DNA of 64,000 bases from NCBI GenBank assembly GCA_965214495.1, contig OZ243958.1:682001-746000 (forward strand). Direction: 5' to 3'. The stretch comes from JANQOH01 sp965214495 (GTDB taxonomy: Bacteria; Pseudomonadota; Alphaproteobacteria; UBA7887). How positions within the stretch are numbered: the stretch's first letter is position 1; each line of letters opens with the position of its first letter. The notes under the pieces were generated by a model. That model was given only the letters and a program-made list of their open reading frames with translations. It did not search any database and was not told the DNA's origin. This document shows, in pieces, positions 19,004 to 27,676 of the stretch. The position numbers were made by a program, and so were the translations under genes.

Positions 19004-20628
19004 TGCGCCCTCTCCTGGCCCGCGCGCACATCGCTGATGGTTGCGCCCGGGAAAGTTTCCAGAATCTTGCCGATCAGCGGATCCCGTTCCGCCGCTTTCG
19101 TGTCGTCGGCGATCCTTGCAGCGATCTGTTCCCTGAGTGTCGGAGCGCCGGTCCGGTCGGACAGGCCCACGACCCAGCGTTCGCCGGTCCATCGCTCGAG
19201 GCAGCGCGCGGCGCGCGCGGCGAGGTCGGCCGGTGCGCCGGCACCGGGGCGAAGTTCGATGCGCCCCGGCTCGAAATGGACGAGATGTGCGTCGTTGCCG
19301 AGGTGATTGTGCAGCAGCGCTTCGCGGTGCTCGGCGAACAGCGCCACCACCTCGGCAAAGGTTCGGGGCGACGCCGGCGCGGGCTCGGCCGCGGCGGGGG
19401 TCCGACCGGCGGGGCGGCTTGTGGGCGCGGCGGCGGCCGGCGCCTGTCCTGCGCCTTCGAGACGCCGGACGAGATCGGCGGGGGAGGGCAACGCCGCCGC
19501 GTGCGCCAGGCGCACCAGCACCATTTCCGCTGCTTGCAACGGCGCCGGCGCGAGGCGGGTCTCGGCCAGTCCCTTGAGCAGAATCTGCCAGCAGCGGGTG
19601 AGCTCGGCAATGGCCAATTTGTCGGCAAGAGTACGGCCGCGCACGCGCTCGGCTTCCGGGAGACCGGGGTCGGCAGCGGCGTCCGGCGTGAGTTTGAGTC
19701 GGGTGAGCCAGTGCGCCAGCGAAAGCATGTCTTCGAGGACGATAGCGGGGTCGGCGCCGGAAGCGTGCTGTGCGGCAAGCAGATCGAGCGCGCGGGGGAG
19801 ACCGCCGTCGAGCACGCGCTCCAGGAGGTCGAACACACGCTCCCGGTCGGCGAGTCCGAGCATATCGCGCACTTTCGCCGCCTCCACCGGCGCATCGGCG
19901 GCATCGCCGATCGCCTGGTCGAGCAGGGACAGCCCGTCGCGTACCGAGCCGTCGGCGGCGCGGGCGACGAGTGCGAGCGCCTCGGGCTCGACCGCCGCGC
20001 CCTCGCGTTCGGCCACCGCCGCGAGATGCGCCGAGAGCGTTCCCGCCTCGACGCGGCGCAGGTCGAAGCGCTGGCATCGCGACAGAACGGTGACCGGGAT
20101 CTTGCGTGCTTCGGTCGTGGCGAAGACGAACTTGACATGCGCCGGCGGCTCTTCGAGCGTCTTCAACAGGGCGTTGAAGGCCGCGGTCGAGAGCATGTGC
20201 ACTTCGTCGATGATATAGACCTTGAAACGGCCACCCGAGGGCGAATACCGGGCACCGTCGATGATCTCACGCACGTCGTCGACGCCGGTGCGGCTGGCGG
20301 CATCCATTTCGAGTACATCGACATACCGGTCCGCGGCGATAGCGACGCAGGGCGCGCAGCGTCCGCAGGGTTCGACGACAGGCGAGTCCGACGAACCGTC
20401 CGCGCCGACGCAGTTGAGTGCGCGAGCGATGATGCGGGCCGTGGTGGTCTTGCCGACACCGCGCACGCCGGTCAGCAGCCAGGCGTGGGCGAGACGGTTG
20501 GCGGCAAACGCGTTGGTCAGCGTGCGCACCAACACGTCCTGGCCGATCAGGTCGGCGAACCGGGCCGGTCGGTATTTGCGCGCCAGAACGCGGTAGCCCT
20601 CGCGCCCGCTGTCCTGCTGTTCGCTCAT
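19000..20628 (-). CDS. dnaX: DNA polymerase III subunits gamma/tau
   Basis: A 542-residue clamp-loader ATPase. The AAA+ domain (residues about 15-240) shows Walker [14 protein letters not shown], a zinc-binding Cys set (NC...CGRCAPC), Walker [10 protein letters not shown] and sensor 1 ATTEARKIP. Domain III follows, then a Pro/Ala-rich linker (about 395-435) and a C-terminal tau-like domain. The ATG at 20628 gives the usual MSEQ...[10 protein letters not shown] start. The 4.5S RNA gene lies 30 bases upstream on the same strand, an arrangement found in many alphaproteobacteria. Confidence 0.95.
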   Translation of the reverse strand: MSEQQDSGREGYRVLARKYRPARFADLIGQDVLVRTLTNAFAANRLAHAWLLTGVRGVGKTTTARIIARALNCVGADGSSDSPVVEPCGRCAPCVAIAADRYVDVLEMDAASRTGVDDVREIIDGARYSPSGGRFKVYIIDEVHMLSTAAFNALLKTLEEPPAHVKFVFATTEARKIPVTVLSRCQRFDLRRVEAGTLSAHLAAVAEREGAAVEPEALALVARAADGSVRDGLSLLDQAIGDAADAPVEAAKVRDMLGLADRERVFDLLERVLDGGLPRALDLLAAQHASGADPAIVLEDMLSLAHWLTRLKLTPDAAADPGLPEAERVRGRTLADKLAIAELTRCWQILLKGLAETRLAPAPLQAAEMVLVRLAHAAALPSPADLVRRLEGAGQAPAAAAPTSRPAGRTPAAAEPAPASPRTFAEVVALFAEHREALLHNHLGNDAHLVHFEPGRIELRPGAGAPADLAARAARCLERWTGERWVVGLSDRTGAPTLREQIAARIADDTKAAERDPLIGKILETFPGATISDVRAGQERAQ

Positions 20629-20658
20629 GCGGCTACCGGCTCGCGGCGGTCGGGAACG

Positions 20659-20760
20659 AGGCGGGAGGCGGCCGCGACCCGGGGCGAACTCGTTACGGCT
20701 GCTTCCTTCCGGACCTGACCGGGTTGGCGAGGAACCCGTCCGCCGCCAGCCTCCCGCGCG
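20659..20760 (-). ncRNA. ffs: 4.5S RNA, signal recognition particle RNA
   Basis: The minus strand carries the near-invariant SRP apical sequence GGTCAGGTCCGGAAGGAAGC, followed by AGCC, at about 20699-20722. The flanks GCGGGAGGC (5') and GCCTCCCGC (3') pair to close the hairpin, giving a transcript of about 100 nt. This RNA binds Ffh and targets membrane proteins to FtsY. The ends are estimated from the pairing. It precedes dnaX on the same strand. The open frame of the next upstream gene runs into it. Confidence 0.92.
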
Positions 20761-21658
20761 CACTATCGACGAACGCGGCCCGGAAGGCAAGCCCGCGGAC
20801 GCCCGCACGCCCCATCGCGGGATCGGGCGAATTCCGTTTCCTGTTCCGGCAGGATTCCGGGGCGACCGCAAGTCGCTTCCATCGGCCGCAAAGCGCGGGG
20901 GGCGATACGCCGCCTGCGGCAGCTATCATGGCGGCGTCACCACGCCCGGCCCGGATCTCCGGGACCAGCTCCTGAAACTCGGGCCGTTCGAGCGCCGACT
21001 CGCGCGCGGTTCGCGTTGCCACCCCGCCTTCGACCGTGAAAAAACGAACCCTGTCGAAGAGGCAGCCGGAGGGGCAGTCGCCCCATGCCTCCCGAACCGC
21101 GACAAACCAGATTCCGTTCGACCTGCGCACCGCGACGTCGGGGCCGTCGCCGATAACCTGATCGGGGGAGGCGTATTCGACGCCCGGCACGGCGGCGTAG
21201 GCTTCCCCGGCCGCCACGATATTTACGTGCGATTCGTAGCAAAGAATAAGAACATCCGAGAATGAAAGGATATTTTCGATTCGCGGTGCGAGCACGAGGT
21301 TGAGCGAGTCGAACCCGGCAAACCCGGTTGTCGGCAGGCGGGCGCCGTCGGCGAGGCGGGGCGCGATTTCACGGAACAGCGCCTGTTCAAGACCGATCGT
21401 GAGCCTGCCCGGCGCGTGCGCCGCCCGCGCAAAGACGTGCTCGATTTCCGGGTCGAGGCTTCGGACCGCGGACAACACGGCTCCGATCTCTGCGGCGAGC
21501 GTTTGCCGTCGGTCGATATCAAGCAGCAGGTCGCCCGTCTCCCGGTGCAGGATTCGGTCGGCAAGGACGATCGCTTCGTCGGGCGCTTCCACCTCCGGGC
21601 AACCCGACGCCCGAGCGGCGCCACCCGCTACGACGGGAAGAGTCAGCGCGCAACACAA
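20693..21658 (-). CDS. exported protein of unknown function (start and end both uncertain)
   Basis: A hydrophobic, signal-like segment (CCALTLPVVAGGAARASG) is followed by about 230 residues that look like a real secreted domain. It begins CPEVEAPDEAIVLADRILHRE and ends SNGIWFVAVREAWGDCPSGCLFDRVRFFTVEGG, with a Cys-Pro-Ser-Gly-Cys pair in a WG-x-CPSGC context. I cannot name it. No ATG lies near the signal; TTG at 21658 is a guess, and the frame is open upstream into a neighbouring membrane-protein remnant. The frame has no stop until it has entered the 4.5S RNA gene, so the last 65 or so residues are probably run-on. It may be decayed. Confidence 0.45.
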   Translation of the reverse strand: MCCALTLPVVAGGAARASGCPEVEAPDEAIVLADRILHRETGDLLLDIDRRQTLAAEIGAVLSAVRSLDPEIEHVFARAAHAPGRLTIGLEQALFREIAPRLADGARLPTTGFAGFDSLNLVLAPRIENILSFSDVLILCYESHVNIVAAGEAYAAVPGVEYASPDQVIGDGPDVAVRRSNGIWFVAVREAWGDCPSGCLFDRVRFFTVEGGVATRTARESALERPEFQELVPEIRAGRGDAAMIAAAGGVSPPALCGRWKRLAVAPESCRNRKRNSPDPAMGRAGVRGLAFRAAFVDSARGRLAADGFLANPVRSGRKQP

Positions 21659-21747
21659 GGCGACGCCGGATGCACGCGGCAGTAGCGGCGGCCGACGACC
21701 GGGGATTCGGAAACTCGCGGCGCGATCGCATCCCGGTTTGCCGCCGC

Positions 21748-22069
21748 TCAGCCGGCCGTGGAGACCTCGCCCACCATGCTCTCCCGAACCGCGCAACGGA
21801 CGAAAGCCGCAAGCCCCCGTGACAATGACGAGCGACGGGTCGATGAACGCCCGCATCCGAATGTTCGACCGCGCCCTCGAATCGCCAAACCAGATCATGC
21901 CCGCGCCCGCGGCGATGACAACTCCCGCCCCCATGAACCCGTTGAAGACGCTCCATACGGGATAGCTCGTGCCGCCGTCGGCGTAGAGCGGCGTCGCGAT
22001 GAAGTTCACACCGACTGCGCAAGCGAGCAGAACGGCGTAACCACCTGAAACATACCGAACGACGTTCAT
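21748..22069 (-). pseudogene. small membrane protein, probably frameshifted
   Basis: The ATG at 22069 follows a GGCGGAGC ribosome site. The product opens MNVVRYVSGGYAVLLACAVG, then has a second hydrophobic segment, VFNGFMGAGVVIAAGAGMIW. After FIDPSLVIVTG the frame turns into unlikely residues. Shifting by one base gives LAAFVRCAVRESMVGEVSTAG and a stop at 21748, a more natural end at about 106 residues. A diverged copy of its first 27 residues lies beside trxB at 28578-28660. Function unknown. Confidence 0.45.
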
Positions 22070-22179
22070 GCTCCGCCCCGATTCGGTTGCTTCGCGCCTG
22101 ACCCCGGGGACATAGCCTCGCGACACGACTTGCCCCATGTTCCACGGAACATCGCGCGAGGGCAACCCGGTCGAAACAT
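21990..22179. repeat. trxB-leader duplication, left copy (190 bp)
   Basis: This segment matches 28581-28770 over 190 positions at roughly 84% identity by eye. It contains the 5' end of the small membrane-protein gene and the region that, in the right copy, leads into the trxB ATG. Here the match ends at ...gtcgaaacat and the next base destroys the ATG. An IS630-type end begins three bases later. Confidence 0.85.
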
Positions 22180-22182
22180 CGG

Positions 22183-22200
22183 TAGTGTCTCAGTTTGAAA
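22183..22200 (+). mobile_element. IS630-type terminal inverted repeat, left end of accessory block
   Basis: The sequence tagtgtctcagtttgaaa is the exact inverse of 28560-28577. Both start with TA, the target dinucleotide of IS630-family elements, and IS630 transposase pieces lie inside. A variant copy is at 26643. Confidence 0.75.
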
Positions 22201-22307
22201 TCTATGCGCTGCGGGGCGGCTGGATCCGGATGCGCGGGCGCCTCGCCGGCAGGCGCCTGAAGCGCACAAGGCCTGGAAGATGCGGGCCGGAGGCCCGCGC
22301 ACCGGCC

Positions 22308-22559
22308 GTCATCGCCGACCGCGACCGCCTCGAACGCGCCTGCGCTGACACTCACGCGCCGGGAACGCGCCGCGTCTATGCCGCCGCATGGAAGGGATGG
22401 GCGACGTAGGCGGAAGCGCGCGGATACGCCGCGTTTCCCGCCGCGCCGCGCGCCGTCGCCGCATGGATCGTCGAACGCGCCGAAGCCGGGGCCGCGCCGT
22501 CAACGCTCAAGACGGCTTCCGCCGCAATCGCCATCCAGGGCGACGAGCCTGCGCGAGAT
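22308..22559 (+). pseudogene. tyrosine recombinase (integrase) N-terminal remnant
   Basis: The frame reads as the SAM-like core-binding domain of a phage-type integrase: HAPGTRRVYAAAWKGW, AEARGYAAFPAAPRAVAAWI and APSTLKTASAAIAIQ. A TAG stop at 22407 interrupts it, and the catalytic domain is missing. The same frame continues directly into an IS630 transposase fragment, so the gene was cut by a mobile element. A GC-rich hairpin (gcgggcc/ggcccgc) lies just upstream at 22282-22298. Confidence 0.6.
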
Positions 22560-22604
22560 TGGAAATCGAACCGCCTCGCGAACCACGTGCTCAAGGATAG
22601 CTTG
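22560..22604 (+). pseudogene. IS630 transposase fragment
   Basis: WKSNRLANHVLKD matches the C-terminal YLKSNRLANRVFKD-type block of IS630 transposases, and it resembles FLKSNRFANRVYKD in the longer fragment at 23403-23756. Only about 14 residues survive. Confidence 0.55.
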
Positions 22605-22606
22605 CC

Positions 22607-23272
22607 TCAATGTTTGTTCAACCCTGTCAAAATTTCATCCGCCGATCCTCGCCTCACTTCGAGGACCGCTTCCACAATTTTCTCTACCCGATCCAACACA
22701 CAGACCTCCGCCACCGCTTTTGCCTTGCCGCAACGTTTGCGCCTGCACTCGAACGGATATTCCTCGATGCGCTTGAACAGTTCCATTGTCCTGGGGTGGG
22801 CCCCGCGCTTCGTGCTACCGCTGTTCATCCTGGAGAGACGAACGTTCGATCGTTCCAACTCTACCAACTTCTTCGTGTCGACCACCAGCACATCGTGGGC
22901 GACCGTTCTGTATGCCGAGGCTGAGATCATCGTCGCCAGCCGTTTCTTCGTCGGCCAAAAGAACACCATGGAGTTGATCAGATCATACCAGTCCGAGGGC
23001 TCGGCAGAATCACCGAGCGCCCTGCGCAGGCTCGCGTCCGTCAGCGGTTTCTGGTCCCGCAGCACCGCCTGAGGTCGCCCGGGACACTCGATCTCGACCC
23101 AACAGGGCCGACGGCATCGCGTGAGTTGGACAATCTCATCATCGCTCCGCCCGTACAACCGCAACAGGGATTTCGAAGACAGCAGCCCGTTCTCCTTAAT
23201 GCTGGGCCAGCTACCGCCCCAGGCGATGTGATACAGGACCGGATAATTGCGCCACAGGTCGTCCGGCTCCAT
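22607..23272 (-). CDS. DUF7002-like protein
   Basis: A 221-residue soluble protein starting MEPDDLWRNYPVLYHIAWGG. Distinctive segments are GSWPSIKENGLLSSKSLL, RDQKPLTDASLRRAL, WYDLINSMVFFWPTKKRL, VVDTKKLVELE and MNSGSTKRGAHPRTMELF. This series resembles a family I recall as DUF7002, of unproven function; its HIAWxxSWPSIxxxGLLS opening and late STxRxAHPR block recall ADP-ribosyltransferase-like folds. The ATG overlaps the stop of an upstream truncated gene as TGATG, so it was once the downstream partner in a two-gene unit. Base composition is lower in GC than the neighbourhood, consistent with transfer. Confidence 0.65.
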   Translation of the reverse strand: MEPDDLWRNYPVLYHIAWGGSWPSIKENGLLSSKSLLRLYGRSDDEIVQLTRCRRPCWVEIECPGRPQAVLRDQKPLTDASLRRALGDSAEPSDWYDLINSMVFFWPTKKRLATMISASAYRTVAHDVLVVDTKKLVELERSNVRLSRMNSGSTKRGAHPRTMELFKRIEEYPFECRRKRCGKAKAVAEVCVLDRVEKIVEAVLEVRRGSADEILTGLNKH

Positions 23273-23402
23273 CACCACCGCCTCCGATCGATCACGCACT
23301 TGTAGTCGAACCGATTGCCAATCGGCGAACACGGCACGCCCGCCACCATTTCGATATCCTCCACAAACTTGATCGTCTCCGGCGTCAACCGGTCGAACCG
23401 AA
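23272..23402 (-). pseudogene. 3' end of a truncated gene, possibly adenylosuccinate-synthetase-like
   Basis: In the frame ending with the TGA at 23274-23272, the last 42 or so residues read DAIRFDRLTPETIKFVEDIE, then MVAGVPCSPIGNRF, then CVIDRRRW. The pattern LTPET-xx-FVEDIE-xxxGVP is like the C-terminus of PurA-type proteins (LPxxxxxYIxxIEExxGVP). The rest is cut off where IS630 sequence begins near 23403. The assignment is tentative. Confidence 0.35.
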
Positions 23403-23756
23403 TTGCGTCCCTGTTGCGTCGCGCGTGTGGCGGACAGGGCGAACACGGCGTCGATGAACGTGCATCCGGCGGCCATCGGGGCGGCGGTGAGGCCGGGCGC
23501 GCACGGGGTGACCGTCCTTGACGGCGCGGGCCGGCATCGCCCGAACGATCCGGTGTTTCCTCCCAACCTGACGCTGGTGCATCTGCCGCCCTACAGACCG
23601 GAACTCAACCCGATGAAGCAGATCGTTCCGTTTCTGAAATCGAACCGCTTCGCAAACCGGGTGTACAAGGATGTTGCGGCCCTGAAAGAGGTGTGTCGGA
23701 CCGCAGGACAATGGCTAACCGACCAGGCCGGCGTCACTCGAAACGTGCTTCGTTGA
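23403..23756 (+). pseudogene. IS630-family transposase, C-terminal fragment, catalytic Glu lost
   Basis: The frame contains the second catalytic block of IS630 DDE transposases (VTVLDGAGRH) and the third block (LTLVHLPPYRPELNPMKQIV). In active enzymes this third block reads PELNPxE, so the catalytic Glu is Lys here. No N-terminal helix-turn-helix part is present. Its 3' end runs 23 bases into the end of the ankyrin gene on the other strand. It cannot encode an active transposase. Confidence 0.75.
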
Positions 23757-26052
23757 GTCGCCAGTAGGCATCCGTGCCTTCTAGCGCGGCGTTGTCCTTC
23801 GCGAGGTCCCACGGAATTTCGTCGTCTTCAGTCCGTGCTTTCGGGTTGGCTCCCGCATCCAGCAACGCCGCCACTACTGAAGGGGTATCGCTGAACCTCG
23901 CCGCCACATGCAGGGGCGTCCAACCGCCTTCGTTTCGCGCGTTCGGGTCCGCGCCGGCGTCCACCAGCGCCGTCACCACCGAAGGGGTTTCGCTGTGCAG
24001 CGCAGCCCTATGCAAGGGCGTCCCTCCGCTTTTGTCTCGCGCGTTCGGGTCCGCGCCAGCGGCCAGCAACGCCGCCACTACCGAAGGGGTTTCGCTAAAC
24101 GCCGCCGCCCTATGCAGGAGCGTGTATCCGTCTTCGTCTCGCTCGTTCGGGTCTGCGCCGGCGTCCACCAGCGCCGTCACTACCGAAGGGGTTTTGCCGT
24201 GCGCCGCCGCCCTATGCAAGGGCGTATATCCGCCTTCGTCTCGAGCGTTCGGGTCCGCGCCAGCGTCCACCAGCGCCGTCACTACCGAAGGGGTTTCGCT
24301 GAACTGCGCCGCACCATGCAGGGGCGTCAATCCGTCTTCGTTTCGCGCGTTCGGGTCTGCGCCAGCGTCCACCAGCGCCGTCACTACCGAAGGGGTTTCG
24401 CTTTGCACCGCCGCCCTATGCAGGGGCGTCCATCCGTGTTCACTCCGCGCGTGCACGTCCGCGCCGGCAGCCACTAGTGCCGCCACAACCGAAGGGGTTT
24501 TGCCGTGCGCCGCCGCCCTATGCAGGGGCGTAGCTCCGTCTTCGTCTCGCTCGTTCGGGTCTGCGCCGGCGTCCACCAGCGCCGTCACTACCGAAGGGGT
24601 TTCGCTGTTCACCGCCGCCCTATGCAGGGGCGTATATCCGCCTTCGTCTCGAGCGTTCGGGTCCACGCCAGCGTCCAGCAACGCTGCCACTACCGAAGGG
24701 GTTTCGCTTAACGCCGCCGCCCTATGCAGGGGCGTAGCTCCGTGTTCACTCCGCGCGTTCACGTCCGCGCCGGCGTCCACCAGCGCCGCCATTATCGAAG
24801 GGGTTTCGCTGAATTCCGCCGCCCAATGCAGGGGCGTCCATCCGTGTTCACTCCGCGCGTGCACGTCCGCGCCGGCAGCCACTAGTGCCGCCACAACCGA
24901 AGGGGTTTTGCCGTGCGCCGCCGCCCTATGCAGGGGCGTAGCTCCGTGTTCAGTCCGCGCGTTCACGTCCGCGCCGGCGTCCACCAGCGCCGCCACTACC
25001 GAAGGGGTTTCACTGTGCTCCGCCGCCCAATGCAGGGGCGTCCATCCGTGTTCACTCCGCGCGTGCACGTCCGCGCCGGCAGCCACTAGTGCCGCCACAA
25101 CCGAAGGGGTTTTGCCGTGCTCCGCCGCCCTATGCAAATGCAGGGGCGTCCATCCGTGTTCACTCCGCGCGTGCACGTCCGCGCCGGCAGCCACTAGTGC
25201 CGCCACAACCGAAGGGGTTTTGCCGTGCGCCGCCGCCCTATGCAGGGGCGTAGCTCCGTGTTCAGTCCGCGCGTTCACGTCCGCGCCGGCGTCCACCAGC
25301 GCCGCCACTACCGAAGGGGTTTCACTGTGCTCCGCCGCCCAATGCAGGGGCGTATATCCGCCTTCGTCTCGAGCGTTCGGGTCCACGCCAGCGTCCAGCA
25401 ACGCTGCCACTACCGAAGGGGTTTCGCTAAACGCCGCCGCCCTATGCAGGGGCGTAGCTCCGTGTTCACTCCGCGCGTTCACGTCCGCGCCGGCGTCCAC
25501 CAGCGCCGCCACTACCGAAGGGGTTTCACTGTGCTCCGCCGCCCAATGCAGGGGCGTCCATCCGTGTTCACTCCGCGCGTGCACGTCCGCGCCGGCGTCC
25601 ACCAGCGCCGCCACTACCGAAGGGGTTACGCTCAACATCGCCGCCGAATGCAGGGGCGTGCCTCCGTCTTCGTCTCGCGCGTTCGGGTCCGCGCCGGCGT
25701 CCACCAACGCCGCCACTACCGAAGGGGTTTCGCTCAACATCGCCGCCGAATGCAGGGGCGTGCCTCCGTCTTCGTCTCGCGCGTTCGGGTCCGCGCCGGC
25801 GTCTACCAACGCCGCCACTACCGAAGGGGTTTCGCTTAACGCCGCCGCCAAATGCAGGGGCGTCCAGCCGTGTTCGTCTCGCGCGTTCGGGTCCGCGCCG
25901 ACAGACAGGCAGCGCGAAACATCCGCAGTTGTGGAGGTCAAGAAGAACAGTACCGTGTTCCAGCCAGCGCACGGAAGTTGCGCCGTCGCCGCGCCCGCAA
26001 GCCCAAGCCACAAAGCGCTACATGCGCAAGCCGTTATCGACCATCCCAGCAT
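23734..26052 (-). CDS. exported ankyrin-repeat protein, 20 full repeats
   Basis: The 772-residue product has a signal peptide (MLGWSITACACSALWLGL..., cut near ATA-QLP), a 25-residue linker, then ankyrin repeats from residue 52. There are 20 full repeats, 19 of 34 residues and one of 36, and a degenerate 21st that ends the protein. The consensus is GAD-P/V-NAR-x-E-x-GxTPLHxAA-xxxx-TPSVVAAL-V/L-DA. I chose the ATG at 26052 because it gives the signal peptide and has GGGGA upstream; the longer open frame adds unlikely residues. Such proteins bind other proteins; an exported one could act on host or neighbouring cells or in the periplasm. It lies inside the IS-bounded block. Confidence 0.85.
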   Translation of the reverse strand: MLGWSITACACSALWLGLAGAATAQLPCAGWNTVLFFLTSTTADVSRCLSVGADPNARDEHGWTPLHLAAALSETPSVVAALVDAGADPNARDEDGGTPLHSAAMLSETPSVVAALVDAGADPNARDEDGGTPLHSAAMLSVTPSVVAALVDAGADVHARSEHGWTPLHWAAEHSETPSVVAALVDAGADVNARSEHGATPLHRAAAFSETPSVVAALLDAGVDPNARDEGGYTPLHWAAEHSETPSVVAALVDAGADVNARTEHGATPLHRAAAHGKTPSVVAALVAAGADVHARSEHGWTPLHLHRAAEHGKTPSVVAALVAAGADVHARSEHGWTPLHWAAEHSETPSVVAALVDAGADVNARTEHGATPLHRAAAHGKTPSVVAALVAAGADVHARSEHGWTPLHWAAEFSETPSIMAALVDAGADVNARSEHGATPLHRAAALSETPSVVAALLDAGVDPNARDEGGYTPLHRAAVNSETPSVVTALVDAGADPNERDEDGATPLHRAAAHGKTPSVVAALVAAGADVHARSEHGWTPLHRAAVQSETPSVVTALVDAGADPNARNEDGLTPLHGAAQFSETPSVVTALVDAGADPNARDEGGYTPLHRAAAHGKTPSVVTALVDAGADPNERDEDGYTLLHRAAAFSETPSVVAALLAAGADPNARDKSGGTPLHRAALHSETPSVVTALVDAGADPNARNEGGWTPLHVAARFSDTPSVVAALLDAGANPKARTEDDEIPWDLAKDNAALEGTDAYWRLNEARFE
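23854..25899 (-). repeat. 102-bp tandem coding repeat array
   Basis: Twenty tandem units of 102 bp (one of 108 bp) encode the ankyrin repeats. Units are very similar in DNA, and blocks recur: repeats 6-8 resemble 9-11, and repeats 5-6 resemble 12-13. This indicates recent multi-unit duplication. The longer eighth unit contains a 6-bp insertion that adds His-Arg. Confidence 0.9.
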
Positions 26053-26642
26053 TATTTCCCCGTCCCCGGTTCGCTCGTTCCCGGCAGCATAGCATCTACT
26101 GGCGCGGCGGGGTTCGGCCGCGCCGGAATGGGCCTCTGGCGCGCCGAACGCGATCGGGTAGAGGGGAAGGGCCGGCAACTGGCCTTGCGTGCGCCAGCGG
26201 CAGCACGGTCGCTGGCGGTGCCGACAGGCGTCCGGGCGCTCGGAGCCGACAGGGAGCACCGCGCCGACATCGCCCGCGATCGGGCAGGGGAATGTTAAAA
26301 AGGGGGGCGTGTTTCCGAGCGGGCCGCCTCGGCCTCATCGAGGACCGGGGCGGCCGCCTCGAACAGGAACGCGATAGCGCCCGCCGCGCCGCCGGGCCAT
26401 CGCTCGCGCGACAGCTATCGCACGGATGCGGGCAGGTTCCGGGGCCGCCGTATCGCGGCCAGACCGAACGGGCGGCCGGATGGTCGCGGGCCGGCGCGCG
26501 GTCGGCAGCGACTACTGCGCTCCATAGCCGATCCGCGCTCGGCGCATGGCTCCGGGCCGGATTCGGGCCACGTGTGCGCCCGTGCGGAGAATCTCGGAAC
26601 CCGACTGCGCCGGCGGCGGGCGATCAGCTATGCGCGGGACAG
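26053..26642. other. 590 bp without a recognisable gene
   Basis: Apart from the probable promoter of the ankyrin gene next to 26052, this GC-rich stretch has only short Arg/Gly-rich frames with no family resemblance and no ribosome-binding sites. It may be decayed mobile-element DNA. Confidence 0.5.
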
Positions 26643-27106
26643 TAGCGCCTCAGTTTGAAATCGATAGGCTCAATCGCGAGTCGTATGCATGGCTGAGTCG
26701 ATCGCCCGCCGGGCGGATATTCATCGCCCCGATGCAACCTCCCTCGCGCCCAACCATCCCTCAACCGTCATGCCTGCCTCCCCCAACCGTCATGCCCGGA
26801 CTTGTTCCGGGCATCTTTCTCCGAGTATCCGCGATCGGTCCCCGACGCCGTCTCCGGCCCCTGCGGGGCGCCATCCCGCGACCGGCGGACGCCCGGATGG
26901 AGATGCCCGGAACAAGTCCGGGCATGACGTAGGAACGAGTCCGGGCATGACGTTATGTGTGCGTCGTCGCGAGCTTTCCCAATTCGACGCCACAACGGGA
27001 ACCGCCGATGACGGTTGGAATAGCTTTCCCTTTCCTTGGGTGAGCCGGAAACGAGGCCGGAACGCCACGCATACATATCGCGAATTGAGCCAATCGATAT
27101 GCTGCG
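26643..27106 (+). mobile_element. MITE-like inverted-repeat element with IS630-type left end
   Basis: It begins tagcgcctcagtttgaaa, a variant of the terminal repeats at 22183 and 28560. The following atcgataggctcaatcgcga...tatgcatggc (about 26658-26696) recurs in inverted orientation at about 27066-27106. No transposase frame lies between the arms; a REP-like palindrome occupies the middle. The right outermost terminal repeat is missing. Confidence 0.5.
26788..26953. repeat. REP-like palindromic repeat
   Basis: The arm cgtcatgcccggacttgttccgggcatct at 26788-26817 (29 bases, cited here as its ends cgtcatgcccgg and ccgggcatct) is repeated inverted at about 26898-26927. A partial third copy, gagtccgggcatgacg, ends at 26953. 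Such cgtcat...ccggg palindromes are common interspersed repeats in alphaproteobacteria. Confidence 0.75.
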
Positions 27107-27171
27107 GGACAACCGGACTCCAGCGTGCCGCCGTTCCGCCGTCATCGCCATCACGAACCGCGACAATTCCC

Positions 27172-27190
27172 GTAGGGGCGACCCTTGTGG
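27172..27190. repeat. short interspersed inverted repeat, left arm
   Basis: gtaggggcgacccttgtgg is matched in inverted orientation (18 of 19) at 28438-28456. The pair encloses the group II intron remnant and may be the element into which the intron inserted. Confidence 0.6.
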
Positions 27191-27676
27191 TTGCTGTGCG
27201 CCGTGGCAAGGCGCCATTTCCCGGCGGGTGCGAATCCCGCCCGGCGACTGTCGCTCCAGCCGGAAGCAATCGGAGCGGTTGAAGGAGGTAACGACTTCGA
27301 CTGAAGCACTCCGATGTAACGAGCCGCGTCAGGCGGTTCAGCGACCATGCGGGCCGCAACGCGAGTGAACGCCGGGCAGGCCTCGAAACGGGTGATGCGG
27401 AAGCCGACCCGCCGGCATCCCCGGGGAAGGCTGACATTGGCCGGGAAGCGAGCGACGCGCGCACCGGCCGGTTCCGCCGGGGTAGTGGCGGCGGCACGCA
27501 TGGAAGAGGGGGGTGGCAGCAACACGGGAAGCCCCTGGCGGTGGCGTGGCACGCGCCAACCGACCGCCCGCGAGGGATGGGTCGGGCCGCCGGGGGTGGC
27601 GGAGAGGCTCGTAGTACCGATGAAGTCGGGTAACGCCGACGGAGGGAAGGGGCCTTGGTTCGAGAGTGGCGTTTGA

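Noticed and set aside
23854..25899. CRISPR-like array
   Set aside because: Units are contiguous 102-bp coding repeats without spacers, and they translate into ankyrin repeats.
23774..26092. 772-codon open frame antisense to the ankyrin gene
   Set aside because: It mirrors the 102-bp repeat: a unit length divisible by three and high GC keep the opposite strand open. Its repeats have no family likeness and it has no ribosome-binding site.
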